From: Dysidea avara | Taxonomy: Eukaryota > Porifera > Demospongiae > Dictyoceratida > Dysideidae | NCBI RefSeq assembly: GCF_963678975.1 | Contig: NC_089272.1 | Span: forward strand, 44,273,391-44,337,390 | Length of the DNA stretch: 64,000 nt | Direction: 5' to 3' | In this document: positions 33,000 through 44,400 of the stretch, in pieces | Numbering within the stretch: position 1 is the first letter of the stretch | Layout: the number at the start of each line of letters is the position of its first letter | The notes under the pieces: model-generated | What the model was told of the DNA's origin: nothing | What the model saw: the letters and a program-made list of their open reading frames with translations, nothing else | Database searches by the model: none | Translations under genes and position numbers: made by a program

Positions 33000-35900
33000 A
33001 CATCACAAGTTATTCTGTAGGGAGTTCAGCTGCAAACAGTTAATCTTATAGACAGTTCAGCAAGAAGACAATCACCATGTGGAGAGTTAAGCAAATATAT
33101 CACTATAGAGATTCAGAACATTACAAGTCACACTGAAGAAAGTTCAGCTATAAACAAGTCATGCACTGTGTAGAGAATTCAGCTACAATTAAGTCACTCT
33201 CTAGAGAATTCAGTTACACAGAATTCAGCTACACACAAGTCACTGTGGAGAGAGTTCAGCTACAAACAAATTACCCTTTAGAGTGATCAGCTACAAACAA
33301 AACACTTTGCAGGGTGTTCAGCTGCAACAAATCAACCTTTAGAGCGATCAGCAATGAACAAATCAACACAAATCTACCTGTAGAGAGATAAGCTAGAAAC
33401 AAATTACCCTGTAGAGAGTTCAGCTACAAAAAATCACCCTGTAGAGACATCAGCTAGAAACTAGACACAATGTAAGGAGTTCAGCTACAAGCAAATCACC
33501 CTGTAGAGAGTTCAGCTACAAACAAACCAACCTGTAGAGTGATCAGCTAAAAACAAATTACCCTGAAGAGAGGTCAGCTACAAAAAATCACCCTGTAGAG
33601 ATATCAGCTAGAAACAAATCACCCTGAAGAGAGGTCAGCTACAAAAAATCATCTTGTAGAGAAATCAACTACAAACAAAACACTTTGCAGAGAGTTCAGC
33701 TACAAACAAATCAACCTTTAGAGCGATCAGCAACAAACAAATCAACCTGTAGAGAGATAAGCTAGAAACAAATCACCCTGTAGAGAGTTCAGCTAAAACA
33801 AATCAATCTGCAGAGAGATCAGCTATGTACAAATCACCTTATAGATAGTTCAGCTACAAACAAATTACCTTGTAGAGAGATCGGCTACAAACAAATCACC
33901 CTGCAGAGAGAACAGCTACACACATATCAACTTGTATAGAGATCAGCTACAAACAAATCACCCTGTAGAGAGATCAGCTACAAACTAGACACAAAGTAAG
34001 GAGTTCAGCTACAAGCAAGTTACACTGTAGAGAGTTCATCTACAAGCAAATCAACCTGCAGAGCAATCAGCTAAAAACAAATCACCCTGAAGAGAGGTCA
34101 GCTACAAAAAATCATCCTGTAGAGAGATCAGCAACAAACAAATCAACCTGTAGAGAGATAAGCTAGAAACAAATCACCCTGTAGAGAGTTCAGCTAAAAC
34201 AAATCAATCTGCAGAAAGATCAGCTATGTACAAATCACCTTATAGATAGTTCAGCTACAAACAAATTACCTTGTAGAGAGATCGGCTACAAACAAATCAC
34301 CCTGCAGAGAGAACAGCTACACACATATCAACTTGTATAGAGATCAGCTACAAACAAATCACCCTGTAGAGAGATCAGCTACAAACTAGACACAAAGTAA
34401 GGAGTTCAGCTACAAACAAATCACCCTGTAGAGAGATCAGCTACAAACTAGACACAAAGTAAGGAGTTCAGCTACAAGAAGTTACACTGTAGAGAGTTCA
34501 TCTACAAGCAAATCAACCTGCAGAGCAATCAGCTAAAAACAAATCACCCTGAAGAGAGGTCAGCTACAAAAAATCATCCTGTAGAGAGATCAGCTAGAAA
34601 CAAATCACCCTGAAGAGAGGTCAGCTACAAAAAAATCACCCTGTAGAGAGATCAGCTAGAAACAAATCACCCTGAAGAAAGGTCAGCTACAAACAAAACA
34701 CTTTGCAGAGAATTCAGCTACAAACAAATCAGCTTGTAGAGAGATCAGTTACACACAAATCAACCTGTAGAGAGATAAGCTAGAAACAAATCACCCTGTA
34801 GAGAGTTCAGCTACAAGCAAAACACCCTGCAGAGAGTTCAGCAACAAAGAAACCACCATGTAGAAAGTTCAGCTGCAAACAAATCACCTTATAGAGAGTT
34901 CAGCTACAAACAAATCACCCTGTAGAGAGATCAGCTAGAAACTAGACACAATGTAAGGAGTTCAGCTACAAGCAAATCACTCTTTAGTGAGTTCAGCTAC
35001 AAACAAATCAACCTGCAGTGAGATCACCTACAAAAAAGCACCTTGTACAGAGTTCAGCTACAAACAAATTACCCTGTAGAGAGATCGGCTACAAACAAAT
35101 CACCCTGTAGAGAGATCAGCTAGAAACTAGACACAATGTAAGGAGTTCAGCTACAAGTAAATCACCCTGTAGAGAGTTCAGCTAAAACAAATCAACCTGC
35201 AGAGAGATCAGCTACAAATAAATCACTTTATAGACAGTTCAGCTACAAACAAATTACCTTGTAGAGAGATCGGCTGCAAATTAATCAACCTGCAGAGAGA
35301 TCAGCTACACACAAATCAACTTGTAGAGAGATCAGCTACAAACAAATCACCCTGTAGAGAGATCAGCTAGAAACTAGATACAATGCAAGGAGTTCAGCTA
35401 CAAGCAAAATCACCCTTTAGTGAGTTAAGCTACAAACAAATCAACCTGCAGTGAGATCACCCACAAAAACGCACTTGCACAGAGTTCAGTTACAAACAAA
35501 TTACCCTGTAGAGAGATCAGGTAGAAGAATTCACCTTGTAGAGAGTTCAGCAACAAAGAAACCACCATGTAGAGAGTTCAGCTGGAAACAAATCACCTAG
35601 TAGAAAGATCAGCTAGAAGAAGTTACCTTGTAGAGAGTTCAGTTACAAAGAAACCATCATATAGAGAGTTCAGCTACAAAGAAATTACCCCGTAGAGAGT
35701 TCAGCTAGAAGAAGTCACCTTATAAAGAGTTCAGCTACAAAGAAACCATCATGTACAGAGTTCAGCTACAAAGAAACCACCTGTACAGAATTCAACTACA
35801 AACAAATCACCCTGTATAGAGATCAGCTAGAAGAAGTTACCTTGTAGATAGTTCAGCTACAACAATTCACCCTATAGAAAGATCAGCTAGAAGAAGTCAC

Positions 35901-36600
35901 CTTGTAGAGTGTTCAGTTACAAAGAAACCATCATGTAGAGAGTTCAGCTGCAAACAAATCACTCTGTAGAGAGTTCAGCTACAAAGAAACCGCCATGTAG
36001 AGAGTTCAGCCTCATACAAACCGCCTTGTAGAGAATTCAACTACAACAAATCACCCTGTAGAGAAGAAGTTACCTTGTAGAGAGTTCAGCTACAAAGAAA
36101 CCATCATGTAGGGAGTTCAGCTTCAAAGAAACCACCACGTAGAGAGTTTAGCTGCAAACAAATCACCTGTGGAGAGTTCAGCTAGAAACAAATCACCCCG
36201 TAGAGAGATCAGCTGGACGAAGTCACCTTGTAGAGAGTTCAGCTACAAAGAAACCATCATGTAGACAGTTCAGCTGCAAACAAATCACCCTGCAGAGAGT
36301 TCAGCTACAAAAAAATCACCCTGTAGAGAGTTCAGCTAGACGAAGTCACCTTATAGAGAGTTCAGCTACAAAGAAACCATCATGTAGAGAGTTCGGCTAC
36401 AAAGACACCACCATGTAGACAGTTTAGCTGCAAACAAATCACCTGTAGAGAGTTCAGCTAGAAACAAAATACCCTGTAGAGAGACCAGCTAGAAGAGGTT
36501 ACCTTGTAGAGAGTTCAGCTACAAAGAAACCATCCTGTATATAGTTCAGCTACATTTCAAGTCACCCAGTAGAGAGATCAACTGCAAAAAAATATCCTGT
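33000..36600. repeat. satellite 2: 31-bp tandem array, about 3.6 kb
   Basis: The unit reads TCAGCTACAAACAAATCACC then CTGTAGAGAGT. About 115 units are present, with variants AGAAGAAGTCACCTTG and AAAGAAACCATCATG increasing to the right. TGTAG and CTACA can pair within each unit. A block of about 402 bp (13 units) from 33728 is repeated from about 34130. The array separates gene A from gene B and has no counterpart after gene B. Confidence 0.95.
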
Positions 36601-36798
36601 GGGGCATAATGGGCATGTAATAAATATATGTATATAATTTGTATAATTACTAATAAAATCAAAAATAATTGAAGCACTAAAATTCTTCTTTAAGTTCTTT
36701 TCTTCTTCCTGTAGTAATGAAAATAACACATGGGTTAAAAAAGCCCCAAAGCCAGCCATAGGCCGGCTTTGCAGTATACAAATACAAAAAGAAGTGAT

Positions 36799-37122
36799 AT
36801 CTAATCAAAAACAGCCAAGCTGTAAAAAAAGGTGCGGCCCCCAAAAAGGCCATGGTGAAAAAAGATGTGAAATCCAAGGTGGCGGCCAAGAAATGGCTGT
36901 GATGGTAGGTTAATGGTTACATTTTAATAACGACAATTCAGGTGAATTTTGTGCCGCTTGGTCTTGGCACCAAATTCACCTGAATTGTTGTTATTAAAAT
37001 GTAACCATTAACCTACCATCACAGCCATTTCTTGGCCGCCACCTTGGATTTCACATCTTTTTTCACCATGGCCTTTTTGGGGGCCGCACCTTTTTTTACA
37101 GCTTGGCTGTTTTTGATTAGAT
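36799..37122. mobile_element. foldback element F, copy 2
   Basis: Arms of about 160 bp, from ATCTAATCAAAAACAGCC to GACAATTCAGGTGAATTTG, are near-perfect inverted copies around a 10-20 bp loop near 36960. It shares the outer arm words GCCAAGCTGT and GGTGGCGGCCAAGAAATGG with 25897-26174 but has a different inner arm, so these are separate subfamilies. No ORF. Confidence 0.9.
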
Positions 37123-37640
37123 TAACCTTTACATGAACATTATAATGATAAAAATCTCTGAATTACAGAAATTTGCAATGACAGGCTTAAATGTGTGCAC
37201 TGATCTCCTTTTGTCATCTTTACCTATCATCTCAACTTCTTTGGGAAACAGACCATCAAATAAATAACTAACTAGATAATGGTGCTATGAAATGGTAGAG
37301 AAGATTACATATAGGTTATATTATAGTCATTTGCTTGCAAAAGCCCAACATGGACAAGAATTGAGAATAAAGATTATAAGCAGTAGCATAGAGGTCACAG
37401 TGTTGCAACGGCACATATTACATTTCCAGCCACATGCAGTACGCAGAAAAAACAGCAACTATAATAGATTAAAATCATATCATCATTTTAATTGTTTTAT
37501 CACAGCATTTGACTGTTCTAGAGTATTTTGATTTGTGTAATATTACAACAGCTTCCTTAATAATTCTTACAACTCCTAATTGATATGTACTTAGAGTGGA
37601 GATTAGCCCTTCTCCTTGCTTTTCCTGTCAAAATTCAATT

Positions 37641-37717
<77 letters not shown>

Positions 37718-37989
37718 CACACACACACACACACACCTCTACTAGTATATATTTAAAAATCTGAGGAGTCAAGGTTCGATTCTTCACCCAAGCACCCTGC
37801 CCTTGAAATGTGGACATTATACATAGTTAGTGGCATGTGGTGTGCAAGATATGTAAGTTTAGTAGTATAACTATTCATGAATCTCCAAAATTTACATACA
37901 TGTATGTAGCATGTCTGTAGACTGTATATCATGCATTATAACAAAGTTATTATCTAGGAAGAAAGTTCATTATTATGTCCATAACCTAT
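37123..37989. other. intergenic region between gene A flank and gene B
   Basis: Bases 37151-37290 match 47145-47290 downstream of gene B, marking the outer edge of the duplicated unit. A (CA)n microsatellite fills 37641-37736. Sequence near 37959-37989 (GAAGAAAGTTCATTATTATG) matches 366-400 upstream of gene A. No gene. Confidence 0.6.
37641..37736. repeat. (CA)n microsatellite
   Basis: About 96 bases of CA with two CG interruptions. Confidence 0.97.
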
Positions 37990-38130
37990 ACTTTTATTTA
38001 TTTGTTTATTTTTAAGGCTGTATAGCACAAGTGCTGAAAGTCTGTAGGACACCTGGTCCTACAGCCAAGAAGAAAAATCCATGACCAGATGTGGGCAGCC
38101 TTGAACCTGTAGCCATTCAATTGATATGAT
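37990..38130 (-). mobile_element. retroelement 3' end with ATTT-type tail
   Basis: Read on the minus strand, CACTTGTGCTATACAGCC is followed by AAAAATAAACAAATAAATAA, a simple-repeat tail like those ending many LINEs and SINEs. It interrupts the homology between the gene A and gene B upstream regions, so it inserted after the duplication. Confidence 0.45.
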
Positions 38131-38139
38131 TTGGATAAA

Positions 38140-38441
38140 ATTAATGCCAATCTTGAAGCCATACTGTAATTATAGACTAATTTAATAGATATATAATTTA
38201 TCAACTTCCCAAATGCCATAAACAACCATAATTATTTGACAGGTTTCACACATTACCTATTTCCTTATAAAGTAAAATTAATTTTACAAAAATTACATTA
38301 TCACCCTTAGAACAACATGTAATATAACTGCAATATGTATCTACAAGTCTGGTCATTTTGGATGTAAAGGGAATGTTACTCTGTACTGTAGGAGAGCAGT
38401 GCATACTTGTATATTAGTTTTGATACATATCATAGAAATCT
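38140..38441 (+). promoter_or_regulatory. conserved upstream region of receptor gene B
   Basis: Counterpart of 583-832, with TATAAA at 38266-38271 and the same CCAAATGCCATAAACAACC run. Spacing to the start codon is about 25 bp longer than in gene A. Confidence 0.4.
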
Positions 38442-38493
38442 ATGGATAATAAGGTGTATTTAGTGACTTGTCTTGTTACAGCAGCATCAGCAG
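38442..38493 (+). CDS. gene B exon 1: signal peptide
   Basis: Encodes MDNKVYLVTCLVTAASA, ending in CAG|GTTAGT, phase 1. One codon shorter than gene A exon 1, with the same cleavage site. Confidence 0.75.
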
Positions 38494-41400
38494 GTTAGTA
38501 GAAATTGGTAAAAATATGTGTGCATAAACTATGTATGTAAGTCAGTAATTCCAGTATGATTATTACTATGAATTTCATAGTGGAGTCTAGTACCATTTTC
38601 TACCTGCGTATAACAGCTTTGTTTTCTTTCTAGTGAAATTTTGTTACTTTTGAAGTATGTAAATTGTATGGAGAATTTTTAAAAGTTTCTAGAGGTTGTG
38701 TGATAATAAATTTCCCACTTATGAAATGTATCTGTAGCTCTCACTATCACTAATGGTCCACAAGACACAACAGTGTGTATCAATCAAGTGGCAAATTGTA
38801 CATGTGGATTTACTGGAGCTGATCCTAACTTTGTGGTACCAGATTGGAGAATAATCAAGAGAAGAGATGGTGTAGTTGTCAGTAATGGGACTATCAGTGG
38901 AAGTGAAACCATCAGAAACACTATCGATGGGCTGGAGTGGATAGCTGATCCACTTAATGGAAACAATAGTGTGTTAAGAGTTGGTCCAGTGGATGGGACT
39001 GACAACCAGTCATCATATCAGTGTAGTTTTGCATTGTTGAATGGAATTACTGAGAGCTCTATAGGAACTCTGACAGTATTAGGTAAGTTAGATTCTGGCA
39101 TTGACCAGTAGTGTTAATACACAAAGTACACACAACCATAGATTATGTACATACCTCAAGTATGAGTATGGAGTACATGTGCAGATGTTTCATTATAGTC
39201 AGTAGGTGTTCATCTGAGCCCCACTAAATATAGTAATATCAAAGAGGTGAACATGTGTTCACTCCCAATGGTTTTCTACTGGAACAAGCATGTTTTCATG
39301 CTATAAACATGTTTGCACACCTGCGGAATCGTCCATATTAAACATATTTGATATTCGTAACTCACTTGTTCTCCCATATCAAGATGCTTTTTGACTATAG
39401 TTCTGGAATTTAAAGGACTTCACAGCACTATTAAATGTTTGGGCAGCTGATTTGTGCAACAAGATTTATTAATAAGAAACAAAGGCTTAGGTGAGTGTAA
39501 GCTGACTATAATACAATTTTGATTCAATAAAATAGCAATTATTTATGTGCACACAAGATATTAAGTTTCCTTGTCTAATAGGGTATGTAAGAACTAATTT
39601 TCACTAGTGTTGTTTTAGTAAGGACTTTTAGTTTTAGTTATAGTCATAGTCAGTATCATCAATAATTTTAGTTTTAGTTTTTAATTAGTTATAGTAATTT
39701 TTCTTAATTCCTTTAGTTATTGATTTAGTTATGGTTATATTCTCTGTGTCGCTTTAGTTTTAGATATGGTTTTAGTTAAAAATGTGAAAATTATTTTAGT
39801 TTTAGTTATAGTTTTAGTAATGTTTTCCAATTCTTTTTAGTTTTAGATTTAGTTTTGGTAAAATATTCTGTTGTATTTTAGTTATAGATTTAGTTTTAGT
39901 TATAGTTTTAGTTAACTATATATTTGTCTTACTAAAAGCACTTTTAGTTTTAGTTATAGTTAACTAAAACAACACTAATTTTCACCTTGTTGACATCCCC
40001 ACTACTTTTTACCTGACACCTTTACCCATGATACATGATACTATAGAAGTTGTAACATGAGATTTGTGTAACCGTGACTACAATTGATTTCCTTCTTTCC
40101 AGTCAGCATCAAACCGTGGAATTCTCTATCCCAGCATGTGATTGACTCTAAGGATATTGATAAATTTAAGCTCTAGCAACAGTTACTTGAGTATAATTCT
40201 ATTTTTTTATTGCTTCTTTTGTGATCTATACATCACAGGTACTCTTTTCAGAGGTATGCACAATACGTAGTAGCAATAATAATGATAATAATTATTATAG
40301 TTTAAACACAATTTTTCAAATCTTAATCATGTACATTAGTTACTGGTAAACAGGATGTTTACAGAATTACATACTTGCTAGGCTATATGTGACCAAATTT
40401 TGGAAAATCACCCATATTGGCACATTTGACACCTAAAACATTTAACGATCAAATCACAAACTTTATAGTGCAAATCTACTTGACGATGGTTTCAAGTCAT
40501 TCTCAATACCTTAAATTACAAGAAAATTCTTGAATTTGTTTTTAAAACTGTTCCCTGCTTTTATTAGCAACCCACTTAACATGAAAATTCTAATTATTTC
40601 GCGCACGCCCATATGGGTGATTTTCCAAAATTCAGTCACATATAGAATCTAAGTTTGCATGCTGCAGTCAATGGACATGTCTGTTTGACCTACACACATA
40701 CATGTATACACTATTCTGTAGGCATGCTCATGTAGTATACAGTACATGTTACAGATCCACCATCACTCATCAACATCACAGTGGAGGATACTGGCACCAC
40801 CTTCATCACTATATCATGGATCAGTACATCAGTTGGTAGTGTGACATACTATATCATTATCATCTTCAACTGGTGATGTGATGATACAATTTACCACTAC
40901 TGATACAGAGTACAGTATTACTGGACTATCCATTGGTACATCATATAGGATCAGTGTTGTCCCTAGTGTGGGAATGTGTCAGGGAGAAGGAAAAAAAGTG
41001 ATGGTGAATATATCAACTAGCATACCCACATGTAAGCTACCATTTTATTCACATACACTAGTCTTGTGACTTGCAGGTTTTTGCTATTGAATTTGTCACC
41101 TTTGCAATTGACTTCATATCCCATTTGCAATTGAATTTGTCACTTTTACAGTAGAATTCATCACTTTTGCATTTGAATTTGCTACCTTGGCAACTGATTC
41201 AACATGCTTCCAGTAGAATTCAGGCACTATGGTCGCATTTTCAGGAAATTTTATCATGACTGATTTTGTGTTCTTTGGGCCAAGATAGAAGCAAATTTCT
41301 TTTGGTGACTAAGTTATTGTTGGCATTTCTGTATAAAGCTGTTTCTAAAGAAATTACTAGATATCTAGTGTTTTCAGAGGTATAAAATTCAGGTGTGTAT

Positions 41401-44400
41401 CTGATGGATGGCATAATGTCTGTCAATAGTGAACTACAGTGGTAGGAAACCTTAGACCATCCTAAGTGGTATTCCCACCTTTTTCTGGTTCTGGCTGAGT
41501 GCAAAATTGGATGAGGGGACCATTATATGATTATTAATCAAATAATCATACAAGGTTTTGGGGAAGCACATCTGTGCAGGCCTAGCCAATTGGTGCCACC
41601 CTTTCCTCTTTGGAAAAATTAAGTATAAATAATTACAAAAGTTATAAGACACGTACCATATTTAGCACTCAATCTATTCAAACCATGCACAGAGATCATG
41701 CAGGTATAAAATGCCACATTGGCACAGTTTACAAATTTATACTGCAACTCATTTACATTAAACAAACCTGCACGGCTTTTAACAACAGCAACCACCTATT
41801 TATGTGATGTACACTGAATAGAATAATTACACACGTGCAGTACCAATAATGGCCTGACCAATAACTGATGCTGGTGAGGAGCAGAAACAAGTTACCACTT
41901 GGAATGGCCTTATCAATTGTAAGCGTGCTGTAGTCAACTGAATACAACTAATCACTACTAGCTCTTGTTGGTCAACAATAGTTTCAGTTGCTTCATTCAC
42001 GTTAGCTGAGTGCTCACTGATTAGTTGTGACAACATTTCCTGCAAACCTAACAAATTCTAATGCAATAACAGTTAATTCTATGATTCTACTACTGCAAAT
42101 GAGACAAAGTCATTTGCAAAGGTGACAAATTCAATAGCCAAAACCTGTAATAAAAGACTTTTAACAATAGGTACGCATTAGCTTACATTACTTTGTGATT
42201 AAACAAATCTTCATGTTTAGTGTAAATATGTAGACATACTATACAATAGTCACTCACACAGGTTTCAAAGGGACCAAATGAGTGGAATGCTCTTGGTTTG
42301 TCACTGTGAGCTACCAACAACAAGCCGGTATCACTGTCAGACAATATGATAGGGTTGGAAATGAATATTGAAAACTATAGGTTTAATACAGACAAGTAGG
42401 CACTAGCCTATTATGCTTTTAATTTTGCCAATTATGCTCATAATTATGCTCAAAAATTTTGCCACGGTTATAATGTTTTGTTACTTTCTAAGGATAATTA
42501 TAAACTTTGGCTTATGAAAAACTGGTTAAATGTAAAAAGTACTCATTGTGCATTAAGAATTTGGCTACATTGTAAACTATAATAACACTCATGTCAAATA
42601 ACTGCTTAATGCCATATGAGTGGCATTGACTGTTCTATTATTGTAAATCAACCTTTTTCTGTGGCATGCATTTTTTGCTTACAGTATAACATGCCTATTA
42701 TGCTAGCATTATGCTTGATGCTTTCAGGCACCTCTTATGCTCATAATTATGCCAGCATAATAGGCTGGTGCTTACAGACAAGCGGATTATTAATTTTCTA
42801 TTTAATAATTGAGAAGGATTGTAGCCTTCATCCTCTGCTCTCAAGCATGGCTGGCTAGCAACAGTTGTTAAACATTTTACAATGTGCATTTCATATGCAA
42901 CCTCTCTATTAGCTTTTACAGTATTTGCTCACAAAATAGACACCATAATAAACATGTTAAATTAATTTTGTATTTACAAATTATTTATTGTAAATGTTTT
43001 GTCTGTACAGTTCAACCTTCCAGAAGCGAGTCAGTTGTTTTACCTACCATTGCAATTGAAGGTTTGACAATGTGTACAAATTATGTTGCAGTAGCTGCTG
43101 TCTTACAAGCTAAGTACTACTTATATTAACTGTGTAAATTAACATATGCATTATGCCAAATGTAATAGGTGCGTAGTGTGTTTAAATGTGAACCACTTAG
43201 TAACGTGCATATATACTTCTATTCTATTAGGCCATACCTATTTGAAAATCATTTTACAACAAAATGGATCTGTCGGTATGCAAAAAAAAACAAAAACAGC
43301 TAGCTATAATTTTAGATGTGTACATGTTTATGATTTCTGGTTATAATATTATTATTATTATTATTATTATAGATCCTCTATACCCTATGTTATTATTAAT
43401 ACTTTACAATACAAGTATGTATTGATGGTCCGCCAACAACTTGTGCTAGCAGCCAGGAAATTACTTAAATACAAAACTAATTACTTAATTACAAAACTAA
43501 TTAATTACAAATAAGATAAGAGTTAGCTAGGCTCACATCACTGAGAAATTACTAGTTATTCCTAAATTATGGCAGTCTGTACATCTACAACAAAAAGATA
43601 GGTGCATGGAATGTCAGATGAGAAATTGTTTCGAAAATGTTGTAGCAAATAATTATAGATGGTGATTTTGATAGCTGGTAGTGACTAGCTGGTCGAGATC
43701 AATGAATGGTAGTTTATTCCACAGATCAGTAAGTCACATTAAAGCTGTATGCAGACCTATCAAATCCCTTCTATACATAACTGTTACAACAGATATACAT
43801 AGCTAGTAGTTCAATGAGCACTGCACTGATGCTATCATAGATTTTCTTTGCCAGAGGTGAGGAACACGCTGGTTTTACATTTACAGACAGCTAGCAGTAT
43901 ATTTGAGATCAAAATTATACCAACTGACTGTTCTATTAGAGTATCTTGATCTTTTGCAGCAACTTTTAAGATGTCACGTGATCTAACTTTTTCTTATTTC
44001 TTAGTTAAAATCAAAATTGGGTTGGTCGGGTCTGAACAACAACTTTTCATAAGGTGGTTGCATGGGTTCCCTGCGAAATTTTGGGGAAGTTGCAAGTCGC
44101 TAGCTAGCTAGTTTTACTTCAAAATTTAGCATCAATATTAAGGCATTTTCAAGCCTTTAAATTGCAAAAATTCTGCAGCTCCTGGGGGCACCCCCAGACC
44201 CCCTTGAACTTCTAATTGCTATAACTAACTGTACACTGCATGAGCCTAGCAAGTTTCATGCTGTGCCCCCTGTATGTAAGGTCTACAATTACCTATACAT
44301 ATAATATAGAATAGAAAGTCTGAAGAACAGATAGCTACAGGCTTGAGATTTATATTGCTAGCTAACAGTGAAATATCACTAAAATTGCATATCTGAGTGT

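Noticed and set aside
33000..36600. Possible CRISPR-like array of short repeats
   Set aside because: Units are contiguous without unique spacers, vary gradually, and the genome is eukaryotic; it is a satellite.
41827..42054. 75-codon minus-strand frame in the gene B intron element
   Set aside because: Lies inside a terminal-inverted-repeat element with no recognisable transposase motif and no paralogue in gene A.
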